From NCBI RefSeq assembly GCF_001667945.1, contig NZ_LZJK01000137.1:1-46654 (forward strand): DNA of 46,654 nt, in the 5' to 3' direction. The notes below the pieces were generated by a model. That model was not told the DNA's origin. It searched no databases and worked only from the letters and a program-made list of their open reading frames with translations. The position numbers were made by a program, and so were the translations under genes. Below are positions 24,603 through 33,529 of this stretch, one piece after another (the first letter of the stretch is position 1; every line of letters starts with the position of its first letter). Source of the DNA: Mycolicibacter sinensis (GTDB lineage Bacteria; Actinomycetota; Actinomycetes; Mycobacteriales; Mycobacteriaceae).

Positions 24603-27600
24603 TCACGCCGCCTCGGCACGCGAGAAGAAGCGGGGCGCGATGCCCGCCGCGGTGATCGCGACCGCCGCTGATCCCAGTGCCTGAGCCCAGCCGATCGGGC
24701 CGAGCGGCGTGCATCCCATGAACTGGCTGATACCGGGAAGGCTGATCAACAGTGCCATCGCCGCGAACGAGCCGCCCGCGGTGGCCAGCACTAGCGGTGA
24801 GCGCGACTCCAGCAGGGTCTGTCCCAACTGGGTGGTCACCAGCGCGACCAGCGCCACCGTGGAGGCGCGCCGGGGAAACCCGGTGACTCGCGCCATGAAC
24901 CACGCTGCAAGCGTGGCGCTGGCCGTGGTCGTGCCACGCAGCGTCACTGCGCGCAGCAGTGCTTTCTCGTCGGGCCCACGCCCTCCGAAGGGCATCGGGC
25001 GCCGGGGTTGGCTGATCGCCAGCGCGGTGGCCGGGAACGCGTCGGTCACGATGTTGACCAGTAGCAGCTGGCGGGTGTTCAGCGGGGCCTGACCGGTCAG
25101 CGCGCTGCCGACGATCGCGAACAGCGCGCCGCTGGCGTTGCCGCCCAACAGCACCGCTACCGCGGCCTGCACCCGCTGCCACAGTTGGCTGCCCTCGTTG
25201 AGGGCATCCAGCAGGGTCTCGATGCGACCGTCCAGCAGCACCACGTCGGCGGCGGTGTGGGCGGCGTCGCTGCCCTGGGCGACGATCCCGATCCCCACCG
25301 TGGCGGCCCGGATCGCGGCGGCGTCGTTGGCGCCGTCGCCGACCATCGCCGACACCTTGCCGCTGCGTTCCAGCGCCTGCACCACCTGCACCTTGTTCGC
25401 CGGGGACATCCGGGCGAATACCACCTTCTCGGCTACTGCCCGCTCCTGCTCCTTACCCGACAACGTCTCCCATTCCGTGCCGGTGATGACCTGCTCCGCG
25501 GTGATCTGCAATCCCATCTTGCGGGCGATCGCGCGGCCGGTGGTCGGGTGATCGCCGGTGATCATCCGAACGGGCACCTGCCGGCGGTGCAGCTCGGCCA
25601 GCAGCCCGGCCGACCCGGCGCGCGGGGTGTCGGAGATGCCGACGAAGCCGACCAAGGTCAAACCGTCGGCGCACTGGCGGGCCATCGCCGCCAGCTGGGC
25701 TTCGGGATCGTCAGGGTCGGCCGAAAGTGATTGCAGTTGAGCGGGACTGAGCTCACGGCGTGCTACCGCGAGCACCCGCAGGCCGTCGTCGGCCAGCTGC
25801 TCCACCACGTCGTTGATATCGGCCGGGACGCTTTCGCAGGCGGCGAGCACCACCTCGGGGGCGCCCTTGATGGTCAACTCGGACCCGAACACCGATGCCG
25901 CGAACGGCCGTCCGGAACGGAACGGCAGATGGGCATCGGGCCCCTCGGATGCGACCGCGCCGGGCACCGGTGCAGCCGCCGTCACGATCGCGGCGTCGGT
26001 GGCGTCGACGTGGCTTTGACCCTTCGTCGACGGTGTCGCGCGGACCGCGCAACGCAGCACCTCATCGCGGGAATGATCGGAAACCGTGCGCACCTCGGTG
26101 ACCCGCAACCGGTTTTCGCTGAGGGTTCCGGTCTTGTCGAAGCACACCACGTCGACCCGGCCCAGAGCCTCCACCGAGCGCGGAACCCGCACCAGCACAC
26201 CGGATTTGGTGAGCCGCTGCGCCGAGGCGTGCTGAGCCAGGGTCGCCACCACCGGCATGCCCTCGGGGACGGCGGCCACAGCTACTGAAACGCCGTGGGC
26301 CACCGCCTGCTGCAGCCGGGTACCGCGCAGCACCCCCAGGGCGCTGACCAATCCGCCGGCGACCAGGCTCAGCGGCCAGGTCCGGTTGGTGATCTGGCCG
26401 AGCTGATGCCCGAGCCCGATGTCGCCGTGCCGACTGGTGACCAGATCGGCGGCGCGGCGCACCTCGGTGTCGGGCCCCACCGCGGTCACCAATGCCAGGC
26501 CGGTGCCGGCTGCCACGGTGGTGCCGGCGAAGAGCATGCAGCGACGCTCGGCCAGTTCCGCGCCCGGGGTGGCGTCGATCTGTTTGGTCACCGGCAGCGA
26601 CTCACCGGTCAGTGATGCCTCGTCCACTTCCAGTTTCTCCTGCTCGATGACGCGGGCATCGGCCGGCACCACGTCGTCGGGACCCACCTCGATCAGATCG
26701 CCACGCTGCAACTGCTCGGGAAGCACCTGAACCCGTTCCCGGGTGCCGTCCGGCCGGATCGTCACCTTCCAGGCGGGTGGGATCTGGTCGGCGAGCAGTC
26801 GATTCAGCCGCAGCTCGGCGCTGAGCCGTTGGCCGGCGGCCAGGACGGCGTTGCTGGCCAGTACCGAGCCCACCAGCAACGCGTCGATCGGTGAACCCAG
26901 TATCGCGGTGGCCGTGGCGCCCAGTCCCAGCACCGGGGTCAGCGGGTCGGACAACTCGTCGCGCACCGCGTCGAAAAACTGCCAGATCGTGTGGCGCCCG
27001 GCGTTGTCGGCAGCGCGCGGCGCGAAGGTGGGCTCCGCAGACGACGCCAACGCGGCACGCACCTGCTCAACCGACATGGCATGCCACTCGTCGACCGGAA
27101 CCGGTCGGGGCAGCGGCGCGTTGACCACCTTGCGGGCCGACCAGTAGCCAGACAGCAGACCCGCTGCCGCGCCCAACACCACCGGTCCAGGACCGCGGCC
27201 CCGCACGGTCGGGATCAGCAGCAGAGAACCCAACGCCGAAGCGCCGATGGACAGTTCGACACCGCGGCGGCTGGCTTCCTTGGCCGCCGGCAGCGCGTGC
27301 AGAACCCGCCACACCCCGGCCAGATCATCGACGATCAGGTCCGCGTCCAGCGGGTGCGGCTGGTCTTCGAAAGCCGGCCCGGCCTCAGACCGGATGCCCA
27401 CCCCGAGATCGGCAGCCGACAATGCCTGGGCAGCCGCCGAGGAGACCACCGCGACGGTGTGGCCTTCCTGCTGATACTTGTGCACCGCGTCGAGCAGCGC
27501 GTCGTCGACCGAATCGCCTGGCATCGGCGCGATTTCGTCGAACGCGGGCCGCAACTCGCCCAGACCGGCGGAGTCATCGACGGTAATGGTCTGCACGTCG

Positions 27601-28634
27601 GCGCGCTGTGTCTCGGCGAGCGTGGCGGCCGCCAGCGGATGGGGTGCCGGTGCGAACAGCGCCTCGGTAATGGGACGTGCCTTGCCGCGGCGGGTGCCGG
27701 CGACGCGGTGCCACCCGGGCTGCAGGTCGCCGGCCGCCAGCATGGCCTGGGCGCGCTCCCAGGTGGTCAGGTCCTTCTCGCCGGCACCGCGAAGCCGCAC
27801 CAACCGCAGCGCTGCACTGCGCAGTATTCGCGGATCGACAATCACCACATCGATCCGATCCAGTCGGCGCAGGCTGTCCGGTTCGACTTGCAGCGCTTCA
27901 TCGTTGTTGGCCAGCCCACGGCCCAGCGTCGCCGTGAACGATTCCTGGGTGGATCGCGCGGCTTTCGGCACGGCGACCAACGCGGCGGTGCCGGCCAGGT
28001 TCGGGTCGCGACTGGCCGCGCCGACCACGGTAGCGCCGATCGCCTGGACCCAGGTGCTGCGCTGCAGGTGGTTTTCGACGGGCCCGGCCGGCGACGGCAC
28101 CGGGCGGGAGGCCGACGGGGCGGCCGATCCGGTGGCGGGGCGGCCCAGTTCCGGTTCGCGCCGGGACCAGGCCCGGGCGACGGCGCGCGCTTCGGCGGCT
28201 TTGAAGGTGTTGATCGCCAGGTCCACCGCCAGGATCGACGGCGCCACGGCCAGCGCGTTGGCGGCGGTGGAGGCCGCACCCAACGCCGTGTCGGTCGCGC
28301 GCTTGCCGATTCGTTCCTCGAGCAGCCGGCGCAGCCGCGGCTGGTGGTCCAGGGCGACTACGGCGCCTTGGACACTCGCCGGCAAACGTGGGAACCGCAG
28401 GACGCGTCCGGCCAGCGCGATGCCCAGGCCGACGGCGCTGACGCCTGCCATCGCCGCGGTGGTCATCGCCAGCAAGCCGTCGCCGGGCGCGGGGGATGGA
28501 CGAGGTCGTCGCCCGTCGGCGACGTCGCCGCCGTCGTCGCCGGGCGCCTCACCCACTACGTCGGTGATCGCGTCGAGTACCTCATCAGGTGCCGGTTCGG
28601 CTTCATCGATGAGAGCGGGCATCGAGGGGGGCAT
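24603..28634 (-). CDS. Giant cation-transporting P-type ATPase with degenerate N-terminal half (CtpI/CtpH-like)
   Basis: A 1343-residue membrane pump, far longer than normal P-type ATPases (700-900). The C-terminal half (about 570-1343) is complete: TGES at 676-679 (A domain), PEGMP at 790-794 in helix M4, phosphorylated Asp833 in DKTGT, KGAPE, GDGAND at 1099-1104, and NIVTDAFPATAL (Asn1194, Asp1198) in M6. This is a P2-type pattern like Ca2+/Mn2+ pumps. The N-terminal half resembles a second ATPase that lost catalysis: VIVDPRILRSAA at 264-275 in place of DKTGT, and VVSSAAAQALSAADLGVGI in place of GDGxND. The start ATG has AAGGAG four bases upstream. A Mn2+ riboswitch precedes it, so the likely role is Mn2+ (or Ca2+) export. 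Confidence 0.93.
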   Translation of the reverse strand: MPPSMPALIDEAEPAPDEVLDAITDVVGEAPGDDGGDVADGRRPRPSPAPGDGLLAMTTAAMAGVSAVGLGIALAGRVLRFPRLPASVQGAVVALDHQPRLRRLLEERIGKRATDTALGAASTAANALAVAPSILAVDLAINTFKAAEARAVARAWSRREPELGRPATGSAAPSASRPVPSPAGPVENHLQRSTWVQAIGATVVGAASRDPNLAGTAALVAVPKAARSTQESFTATLGRGLANNDEALQVEPDSLRRLDRIDVVIVDPRILRSAALRLVRLRGAGEKDLTTWERAQAMLAAGDLQPGWHRVAGTRRGKARPITEALFAPAPHPLAAATLAETQRADVQTITVDDSAGLGELRPAFDEIAPMPGDSVDDALLDAVHKYQQEGHTVAVVSSAAAQALSAADLGVGIRSEAGPAFEDQPHPLDADLIVDDLAGVWRVLHALPAAKEASRRGVELSIGASALGSLLLIPTVRGRGPGPVVLGAAAGLLSGYWSARKVVNAPLPRPVPVDEWHAMSVEQVRAALASSAEPTFAPRAADNAGRHTIWQFFDAVRDELSDPLTPVLGLGATATAILGSPIDALLVGSVLASNAVLAAGQRLSAELRLNRLLADQIPPAWKVTIRPDGTRERVQVLPEQLQRGDLIEVGPDDVVPADARVIEQEKLEVDEASLTGESLPVTKQIDATPGAELAERRCMLFAGTTVAAGTGLALVTAVGPDTEVRRAADLVTSRHGDIGLGHQLGQITNRTWPLSLVAGGLVSALGVLRGTRLQQAVAHGVSVAVAAVPEGMPVVATLAQHASAQRLTKSGVLVRVPRSVEALGRVDVVCFDKTGTLSENRLRVTEVRTVSDHSRDEVLRCAVRATPSTKGQSHVDATDAAIVTAAAPVPGAVASEGPDAHLPFRSGRPFAASVFGSELTIKGAPEVVLAACESVPADINDVVEQLADDGLRVLAVARRELSPAQLQSLSADPDDPEAQLAAMARQCADGLTLVGFVGISDTPRAGSAGLLAELHRRQVPVRMITGDHPTTGRAIARKMGLQITAEQVITGTEWETLSGKEQERAVAEKVVFARMSPANKVQVVQALERSGKVSAMVGDGANDAAAIRAATVGIGIVAQGSDAAHTAADVVLLDGRIETLLDALNEGSQLWQRVQAAVAVLLGGNASGALFAIVGSALTGQAPLNTRQLLLVNIVTDAFPATALAISQPRRPMPFGGRGPDEKALLRAVTLRGTTTASATLAAWFMARVTGFPRRASTVALVALVTTQLGQTLLESRSPLVLATAGGSFAAMALLISLPGISQFMGCTPLGPIGWAQALGSAAVAITAAGIAPRFFSRAEAA

Positions 28635-28651
28635 CGGTCTCCTTCGCTCGG

Positions 28652-28688
28652 CGACCGAATCTGCTGAATTCCCAGAGAGCTTCGGTCG
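28652..28688 (-). promoter_or_regulatory. Expression-platform hairpin of the riboswitch
   Basis: Between the aptamer and the Shine-Dalgarno is a perfect 8-bp stem, CGACCGAA with TTCGGTCG, enclosing 21 nt. The 5' arm contains CCGAAG, which can instead pair with CTTCGG at the 3' end of the aptamer P1. The two structures exclude each other, as expected of a switch. There is no U-tract, so control may be translational or Rho-dependent. Confidence 0.5.
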
Positions 28689-28704
28689 ACATGGTCAATC
28701 GTCC

Positions 28705-28819
28705 GAAGGTCTCGCTCGCGAAAGTCCTGGGTCCGCTGAATGACCGGGCGGGTTGGCCCGCCGTACTGACGACCATCCACATCCGCCACAGGCGTGGCGG
28801 GTAGGAACTACTCCCCTTC
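28705..28819 (-). promoter_or_regulatory. yybP-ykoY (manganese) riboswitch aptamer
   Basis: Read on the minus strand, the leader of the ATPase gene contains the family's invariant parts in order. GAAGGGGAGTAG (28819-28808) supplies the first conserved loop, CGTCAGTACG (28771-28762) the second, and GCGAGACCTTC (28715-28705) closes the aptamer. GAAGG of the first block pairs with CCTTC of the last to form P1, as in Bacillus yybP and other members. This class binds Mn2+ and turns on Mn2+ exporters, including P-type ATPases. The ATPase ATG lies 70 nt downstream. Recognition rests on motif order and pairing. Confidence 0.88.
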
Positions 28820-28943
28820 GCGACCGAAGGTAGGGCCGGTAAGCAGCGGCCGGCTGAACGCCGGCGGGACCCGACCTGAAATGCCGGTGAATTACTGCGA
28901 ATTCCAGCGGGTCGGGCGGTGCCGGCGCACGCGCGGCTCAGGG

Positions 28944-31229
28944 TCAGGACTTGATCCCAGCGTGGGTTGCTCGGGTTTTTCGGGCCGCGGCGACCATGTT
29001 GGCCAGCGAGGCGGTCACCTCGTCGGTCTTGCGGGTCTTCAGGCCGCAGTCCGGATTCACCCAGAGGCGTTGCGCCGGAACGGCATTCAGTGCCTCACGC
29101 AGCGACGCCGCCATCTCATCGGTGGACGGCACCCGCGGCGAGTGGATGTCGTAGACGCCCGGCCCCACACCGCCTGCGAACCCGATCGCGTTGAGGTCGT
29201 CGAGCACCTCCATGTGCGAGCGCGCCGCCTCCAGGGAAGTGACGTCGGCGTCCAGGTCGGCGATCGCACCGATCACCTCACCGAACTCCGAGTAGCACAG
29301 GTGGGTGTGGATCTGGATCGCGTCGCTCACTCCTGACGTCGACAGCCGGAAGGCGCCGACCGCCCAGTCCAGGTAGGCCTGCTGGTCGGCCTTGCGCAGC
29401 GGCAGCAGTTCCCGCAGCGCCGGCTCGTCGACCTGGATCACCGCGATGCCGGCTTTCTCCAGATCCAGCGTCTCGTCACGGATCGCCAGCGCCACCTGGT
29501 TGGCGGTATCGGCCAGCGGCTGGTCGTCGCGGACGAACGACCAGGCCAGGATGGTGACCGGGCCGGTGAGCATGCCCTTGACCGGTTTGTCGGTCAGCGA
29601 CTGGGCGTAGGTGGCCCATGCAGTGGTCATCGGGTGCGGCCGGGCGACATCGCCGAACAGCACCGGGGGGCGCACGCAGCGGCTGCCGTAGGACTGCACC
29701 CAGCCGTTGGCGGTGGCGAAGAACCCCTCCAGTTGCTCGGCGAAGTACTGCACCATGTCGTTGCGCTCCGGCTCGCCGTGCACCAACACGTCCAGCCCGA
29801 GTTGCTCCTGCAGTGCGATGACGTCGGCGATCTCCGCCTTCATCCGGCGGGTGTACTCCGCGGAGTCGATCTCCCCGGCGGCCAGCGCCGCCCTGGCCTT
29901 GCGGATGTCGACGGTCTGCGGGAACGACCCGATGGTGGTGGTGGGCAGCGGCGGCAGGTGCAGTCGGTCGGCCTGAGCTGCCCGCCGGGTCTCGGCGCTG
30001 CCCCGGTGGGTACCGGCGGCGGTGATCGTCGCGATCCGGCTGCGGACATCGGCGTTGTTGAGCCGCGGGTCGGATTTGCGTGACGCGACTGCGGCGTTCG
30101 ATGCGTGGATCTGCTCGGCGACCGCCTCGCGGCCCTCGGCCAGGGCGCGGGCCAAACTGACCACCTCGTTCACCTTCTCGGCGCCGAACGCCAGCCAGCT
30201 GCGCAGCGCGTCGTCCAGGCCGGTCTCGGGCTCCAGCGAGTAGGGCACATGCAGCGTCGAGCACGACGTCGATACCGCGACCGCGGCCGCCGATCCCAGC
30301 ACCGTAGCCAGCTTGGCCAGCGCAGCTTCCAGGTCGGTGCGCCAGATGTTGCGGCCGTCGACCACCCCGGCGACCAGAACCTTGGAGGCCAGTTCCGGCA
30401 CCGCGGCAATCGAATCCGTCGAGCCGTAGACCAGATCGACGCCGATCGCCTCGACCGGCGTGGCGGCCAGTGACGACAGCGCTGCGCCCGGGTCGCCGAA
30501 ATAGGTGACGACGAGGATCGACGGCCGGTTACTCAACCCGCCCAGGCGGGCGTAGACCTGCTCGGCCAGCGCGGGGGCATCGGCGGCGACGTCGGTCACC
30601 AGCACCGGCTCGTCGATCTGCACCCACTCGGCCCCGGCCTCAGCCAGCGCGGACAGCAGCTGGGCGTAGACGTCGGTGAGCTCGTCGAGGCGGAAGATCG
30701 GCGCCGGCGACCCGTCGACGGCCTTGCTCAGCAACAGGAAGGTGATGGGGCCGATGACCACCGGGCGGGCCGGAATCCCTTGCTCAACAGCTTCTTTGAG
30801 CTCAGCAAGCACCTTGGCCGGATTCAGCGCGAACGTGGTGTCCGGGCCGATCTCGGGAACGATGTAGTGGTAGTTGGTGTCGAACCACTTCGTCATCTCC
30901 AACGGGGCGATGTCGGCGTTACCGCGGGCGGCGGCGAAGTAGCGGTCCAGTTCGTCGGCCACCCCGGCCACCCGCGCCGGGAGCGCACCGAGCAGCACCG
31001 CGGTGTCGAGCATCTGGTCGTAGTAGGAGAACGTGTTCACCGGCACCGAATCCAGGCCGGCGGCGGCCAACTGAGCCCAGGTGTCACGGTGCAGGCCGGC
31101 GGCCACCTTCTGCAGTTCGTCCTGCCCGATCCGGCCGGCCCAGTAACTCTCGGTGGCGCGCTTGAGTTCGCGGCGCGGCCCGATCCGGGGGGAGCCGAGA
31201 ACGGTGGCGGTAAACGGTTGAGCGGTCAC
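28944..31229 (-). CDS. metE: Cobalamin-independent methionine synthase
   Basis: A 761-residue zinc enzyme that transfers the methyl group of 5-methyltetrahydropteroyltriglutamate to homocysteine. The N-terminal half starts with LGSPRIGPRRELKRATESYW. The C-terminal catalytic half has IGSFPQT, VHGEPERNDMVQYFAEQLEGF, zinc ligands His and Cys in IHTHLCYSEFG, and Cys in NPDCGLKTRK. Start is a GTG at 31229; the frame stays open to 31409, but that region holds the leader. A B12 riboswitch upstream should shut it off when cobalamin allows the MetH enzyme to work. The ATPase riboswitch begins about 125 bp past its stop on the same strand. Confidence 0.97.
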   Translation of the reverse strand: MTAQPFTATVLGSPRIGPRRELKRATESYWAGRIGQDELQKVAAGLHRDTWAQLAAAGLDSVPVNTFSYYDQMLDTAVLLGALPARVAGVADELDRYFAAARGNADIAPLEMTKWFDTNYHYIVPEIGPDTTFALNPAKVLAELKEAVEQGIPARPVVIGPITFLLLSKAVDGSPAPIFRLDELTDVYAQLLSALAEAGAEWVQIDEPVLVTDVAADAPALAEQVYARLGGLSNRPSILVVTYFGDPGAALSSLAATPVEAIGVDLVYGSTDSIAAVPELASKVLVAGVVDGRNIWRTDLEAALAKLATVLGSAAAVAVSTSCSTLHVPYSLEPETGLDDALRSWLAFGAEKVNEVVSLARALAEGREAVAEQIHASNAAVASRKSDPRLNNADVRSRIATITAAGTHRGSAETRRAAQADRLHLPPLPTTTIGSFPQTVDIRKARAALAAGEIDSAEYTRRMKAEIADVIALQEQLGLDVLVHGEPERNDMVQYFAEQLEGFFATANGWVQSYGSRCVRPPVLFGDVARPHPMTTAWATYAQSLTDKPVKGMLTGPVTILAWSFVRDDQPLADTANQVALAIRDETLDLEKAGIAVIQVDEPALRELLPLRKADQQAYLDWAVGAFRLSTSGVSDAIQIHTHLCYSEFGEVIGAIADLDADVTSLEAARSHMEVLDDLNAIGFAGGVGPGVYDIHSPRVPSTDEMAASLREALNAVPAQRLWVNPDCGLKTRKTDEVTASLANMVAAARKTRATHAGIKS

Positions 31230-31374
31230 GATGCGATCCTTCACTCCAGAGGGGTGGATCACCGCCGGCGGACGTCCAGCCCATCCGGTCTCATGCAATT
31301 TAACGCACGATAACGCTGGAAAACCAGACGCCCATTCCGCGAGGCGTTGATCCGCCGAGCGCGGCGCGCCCGGC

Positions 31375-31556
31375 ACAACGGGCAGGTCTTCGGACTCGCA
31401 GGCGCGCACCGGGGGTGCACCTAATGGCCGTCGCTTCCCAGTCCCGAACCCGAGACCAGTGCCTGTGACGGCGGTCGTTCCTGCATACCGCTGCGGGACA
31501 GTCCCGGATTCTCACCGGGTTCCCTCTCGCGCTCCACGGAAAACCGCGTCACGCTC
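31375..31556 (-). promoter_or_regulatory. Cobalamin (B12) riboswitch upstream of metE
   Basis: On the minus strand the leader has the cobalamin-aptamer order: GAGGGAACCCGGTGAGAATC followed by CGGGACTGTCCCGC (about 31526-31490), a central region with GGCACTGG and CTGGGAAGCGACGGCC, and the terminal GAGTCCGAAGACCTGCCC (31397-31380), which matches the strongly conserved end of the class. It ends about 145 nt before metE. metE riboswitches are known in mycobacteria. Boundaries are approximate. Confidence 0.92.
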
Positions 31557-31610
31557 GATGCCGACGCCGCCGCTACCGGCGGTGTCGGCAAACCAGTTGC
31601 GTGATCGAGA

Positions 31611-32279
31611 TTACCCGGTCGGTCGCCCCCGAAGCGCCCGCAGGGCTTCCGCAATGGGCGTCTCGCCGTCGTTGAAATCGATGGTGCGGCCAATCGTCGC
31701 GTCCTCGGTGAGGCAGGCCGCGATCACCTGGGCGACATTGCCGCGCGACGCCTGCGTTTTGTCGGCGTCGGCGCGGGTCTCGATGCGGCCCGTGGCCGGC
31801 TCTAGGGTCAGCCGGCTCGGGCCCAGCACCGTCCAATCCAGGTCGGTGGCCCGCAGGTGAGCGTCCGCGGCGGCCTTGGCCTGGGCGTACGGGAAGAACG
31901 GATCGTCTTCGGGCACACCGTGTCCGGGGCTGGCGCCGAAGTAGGACACCATCACGAACCGGCGAACCCCGGCCTGGCCGGCGGCGTTGATCACCCGGAT
32001 GGCGGCATCGCGGTCCACTGCGTAGGTGCGCGCCGGATTGCCGCCGCCGGCGCCGGCGGAGAACACCACCGCGTCGTGGCCGGCCACCAGCTCGGCCAGC
32101 CCGTCGGTGTCGAGCTGCTCGATGTCGGCCACCACCGGGATCGCCCCGGTCACCGCGACCTCCTCGGCGTGGTCGGGATTGCGGAAGATCGAACTCACCT
32201 CGTCGCCGCGTTCGGTCAGGATGGGGCTGAGCAGTAGGGCGACCTTGCCGTGGCCGCCGACGATCACAATCCGCGCCAT
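31611..32279 (-). CDS. NAD(P)-binding oxidoreductase (atypical SDR)
   Basis: A 222-residue Rossmann-fold protein. MARIVIVGGHGKVALLL provides the N-terminal dinucleotide-binding glycine motif; VVADIEQLDTDGLAELVAGHDAVVFSAGAGGG and RFVMVSYFGASPGHG follow. FPYAQAKAAAD shows the YxxxK-like tyrosine and lysine, and LDWTVLGPSRLTLEP is typical of NAD(P)H-binding (NmrA/YwnB-like) atypical SDRs. Probably a soluble reductase or redox sensor; the substrate is unknown. It ends about 55 bp before the metE riboswitch on the same strand. Confidence 0.85.
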   Translation of the reverse strand: MARIVIVGGHGKVALLLSPILTERGDEVSSIFRNPDHAEEVAVTGAIPVVADIEQLDTDGLAELVAGHDAVVFSAGAGGGNPARTYAVDRDAAIRVINAAGQAGVRRFVMVSYFGASPGHGVPEDDPFFPYAQAKAAADAHLRATDLDWTVLGPSRLTLEPATGRIETRADADKTQASRGNVAQVIAACLTEDATIGRTIDFNDGETPIAEALRALRGRPTG

Positions 32280-32383
32280 GGATTCGACGCTACGCGAGTG
32301 CTGGGAGCACCCCCGTTGCCGTCAGCAGATAGGCCCGGTTGACAATCGTCGTCAAGGACCCTCGTTGATGAAGGAGAGCACCC

Positions 32384-33529
32384 ATGGCCGAAGCCGTCAT
32401 CGTAGAAGCGGTGCGCTCGCCGATCGGCAAGCGCAACGGCGGACTGTCCGGGGTGCACCCGGCCGAACTGTCCGCCCAGGTACTCAACGGGCTGGTCGGT
32501 CGCGCCGGGGTGGACCCGGCGCTGGTTGACGACGTGATCTGGGGCTGCGTCATGCAGGCCGGTGAACAGGCCCTGGACATCGGCCGGACCGCGCTGCTGG
32601 CCGCCGGCTGGCCCGAGACCGTGCCCGGGGTGACGGTGGACCGCCAGTGCGGCTCCAGTCAGCAGTCGGTGCATTTCGCCGCCGCCGGTGTGGTCGCCGG
32701 GCACTACGACGTCGTGGTCGCCGGGGGCGTCGAGTCGATGTCGCGCACTCCGATGGGCTCGTCGCTGGCCAACGGCGGGCACCCCTACCCGGAGGCGTTC
32801 CGTACCCGCTACAGCCAGACCCCCAACCAGGGGATCGGCGCGGAGATGATGGCCGAGAAGTGGGGACTGGACCGCACCACGCTGGACGAGTTCGCCCTGG
32901 CTTCGCATGAAAAAGCCGCCGCCGCCCAGGATTCCGGGGCCTTCACCGACGAGATCGTCGGGATCAAGGACGCCGAGGGCAACGTGATCAGTGCCGACGA
33001 GGGCATCCGCCGCGGCACCACCATCGAGAAGATGGCCCAGCTCAAGCCGGCGTTCAAGGAGGACGGCGTCATCCACGCCGGCAACTCCAGCCAGATCTCC
33101 GACGGCGCGGCGGCGCTGCTGTTCATGTCGGCGGCCAAGGCACGCGAACTGGGGCTGACCCCGCTGGCACGGGTGCACACCGCGACGCTGGCCGGCGCCG
33201 ACCCGGTGATGATGCTGTCCGCGCCGATCCCGGCCACCGAAAAAGCGCTGCAGCGCAGCGGTTTGAGCATCGACGACATCGGGGTGTTCGAGGTCAACGA
33301 GGCCTTCGCCCCGGTGCCGATGGCCTGGCTCGCCGACATCGGCGCCGACCCGAAGAAGCTCAACCCCAACGGCGGGGCGATCGCGCTGGGCCACCCGCTC
33401 GGCGGATCCGGCGCCCGGATCATGACCACCATGCTGCACCACATGCGCGCCAACGGGATTCGCTACGGGCTGCAGACCATGTGTGAGGGCGGCGGCCAGG
33501 CCAACGCCACCATCCTGGAGCTGCTGTGA
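32384..33529 (+). CDS. Acetyl-CoA C-acyltransferase (thiolase)
   Basis: A 381-residue thiolase catalysing the last, thiolytic step of beta-oxidation or the reverse condensation. The nucleophilic Cys89 lies in VDRQCGSSQQS. FEVNEAFAPVP, LGHPLGGSGARI (His) and MCEGGGQANATI (second Cys) complete the active site. The start ATG 32384 follows a good AAGGAG ribosome site. The stop overlaps the start of the enoyl-CoA hydratase (GTGA), and the gamma-carbonic anhydrase gene follows, so the three are likely one operon. Chain-length preference is not readable. Confidence 0.94.
   Translation: MAEAVIVEAVRSPIGKRNGGLSGVHPAELSAQVLNGLVGRAGVDPALVDDVIWGCVMQAGEQALDIGRTALLAAGWPETVPGVTVDRQCGSSQQSVHFAAAGVVAGHYDVVVAGGVESMSRTPMGSSLANGGHPYPEAFRTRYSQTPNQGIGAEMMAEKWGLDRTTLDEFALASHEKAAAAQDSGAFTDEIVGIKDAEGNVISADEGIRRGTTIEKMAQLKPAFKEDGVIHAGNSSQISDGAAALLFMSAAKARELGLTPLARVHTATLAGADPVMMLSAPIPATEKALQRSGLSIDDIGVFEVNEAFAPVPMAWLADIGADPKKLNPNGGAIALGHPLGGSGARIMTTMLHHMRANGIRYGLQTMCEGGGQANATILELL

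Noticed and set aside
26991..28667. 558-codon open frame antisense to the P-type ATPase
   Set aside because: Composition is that of a shadow frame, while the opposite strand has clear ATPase motifs.
32339..32355. TTGAC-N7-GTCAA inverted repeat upstream of the thiolase gene
   Set aside because: Only 5-bp arms; it may simply be a -35-like TTGACA, and no regulator or second copy supports it.
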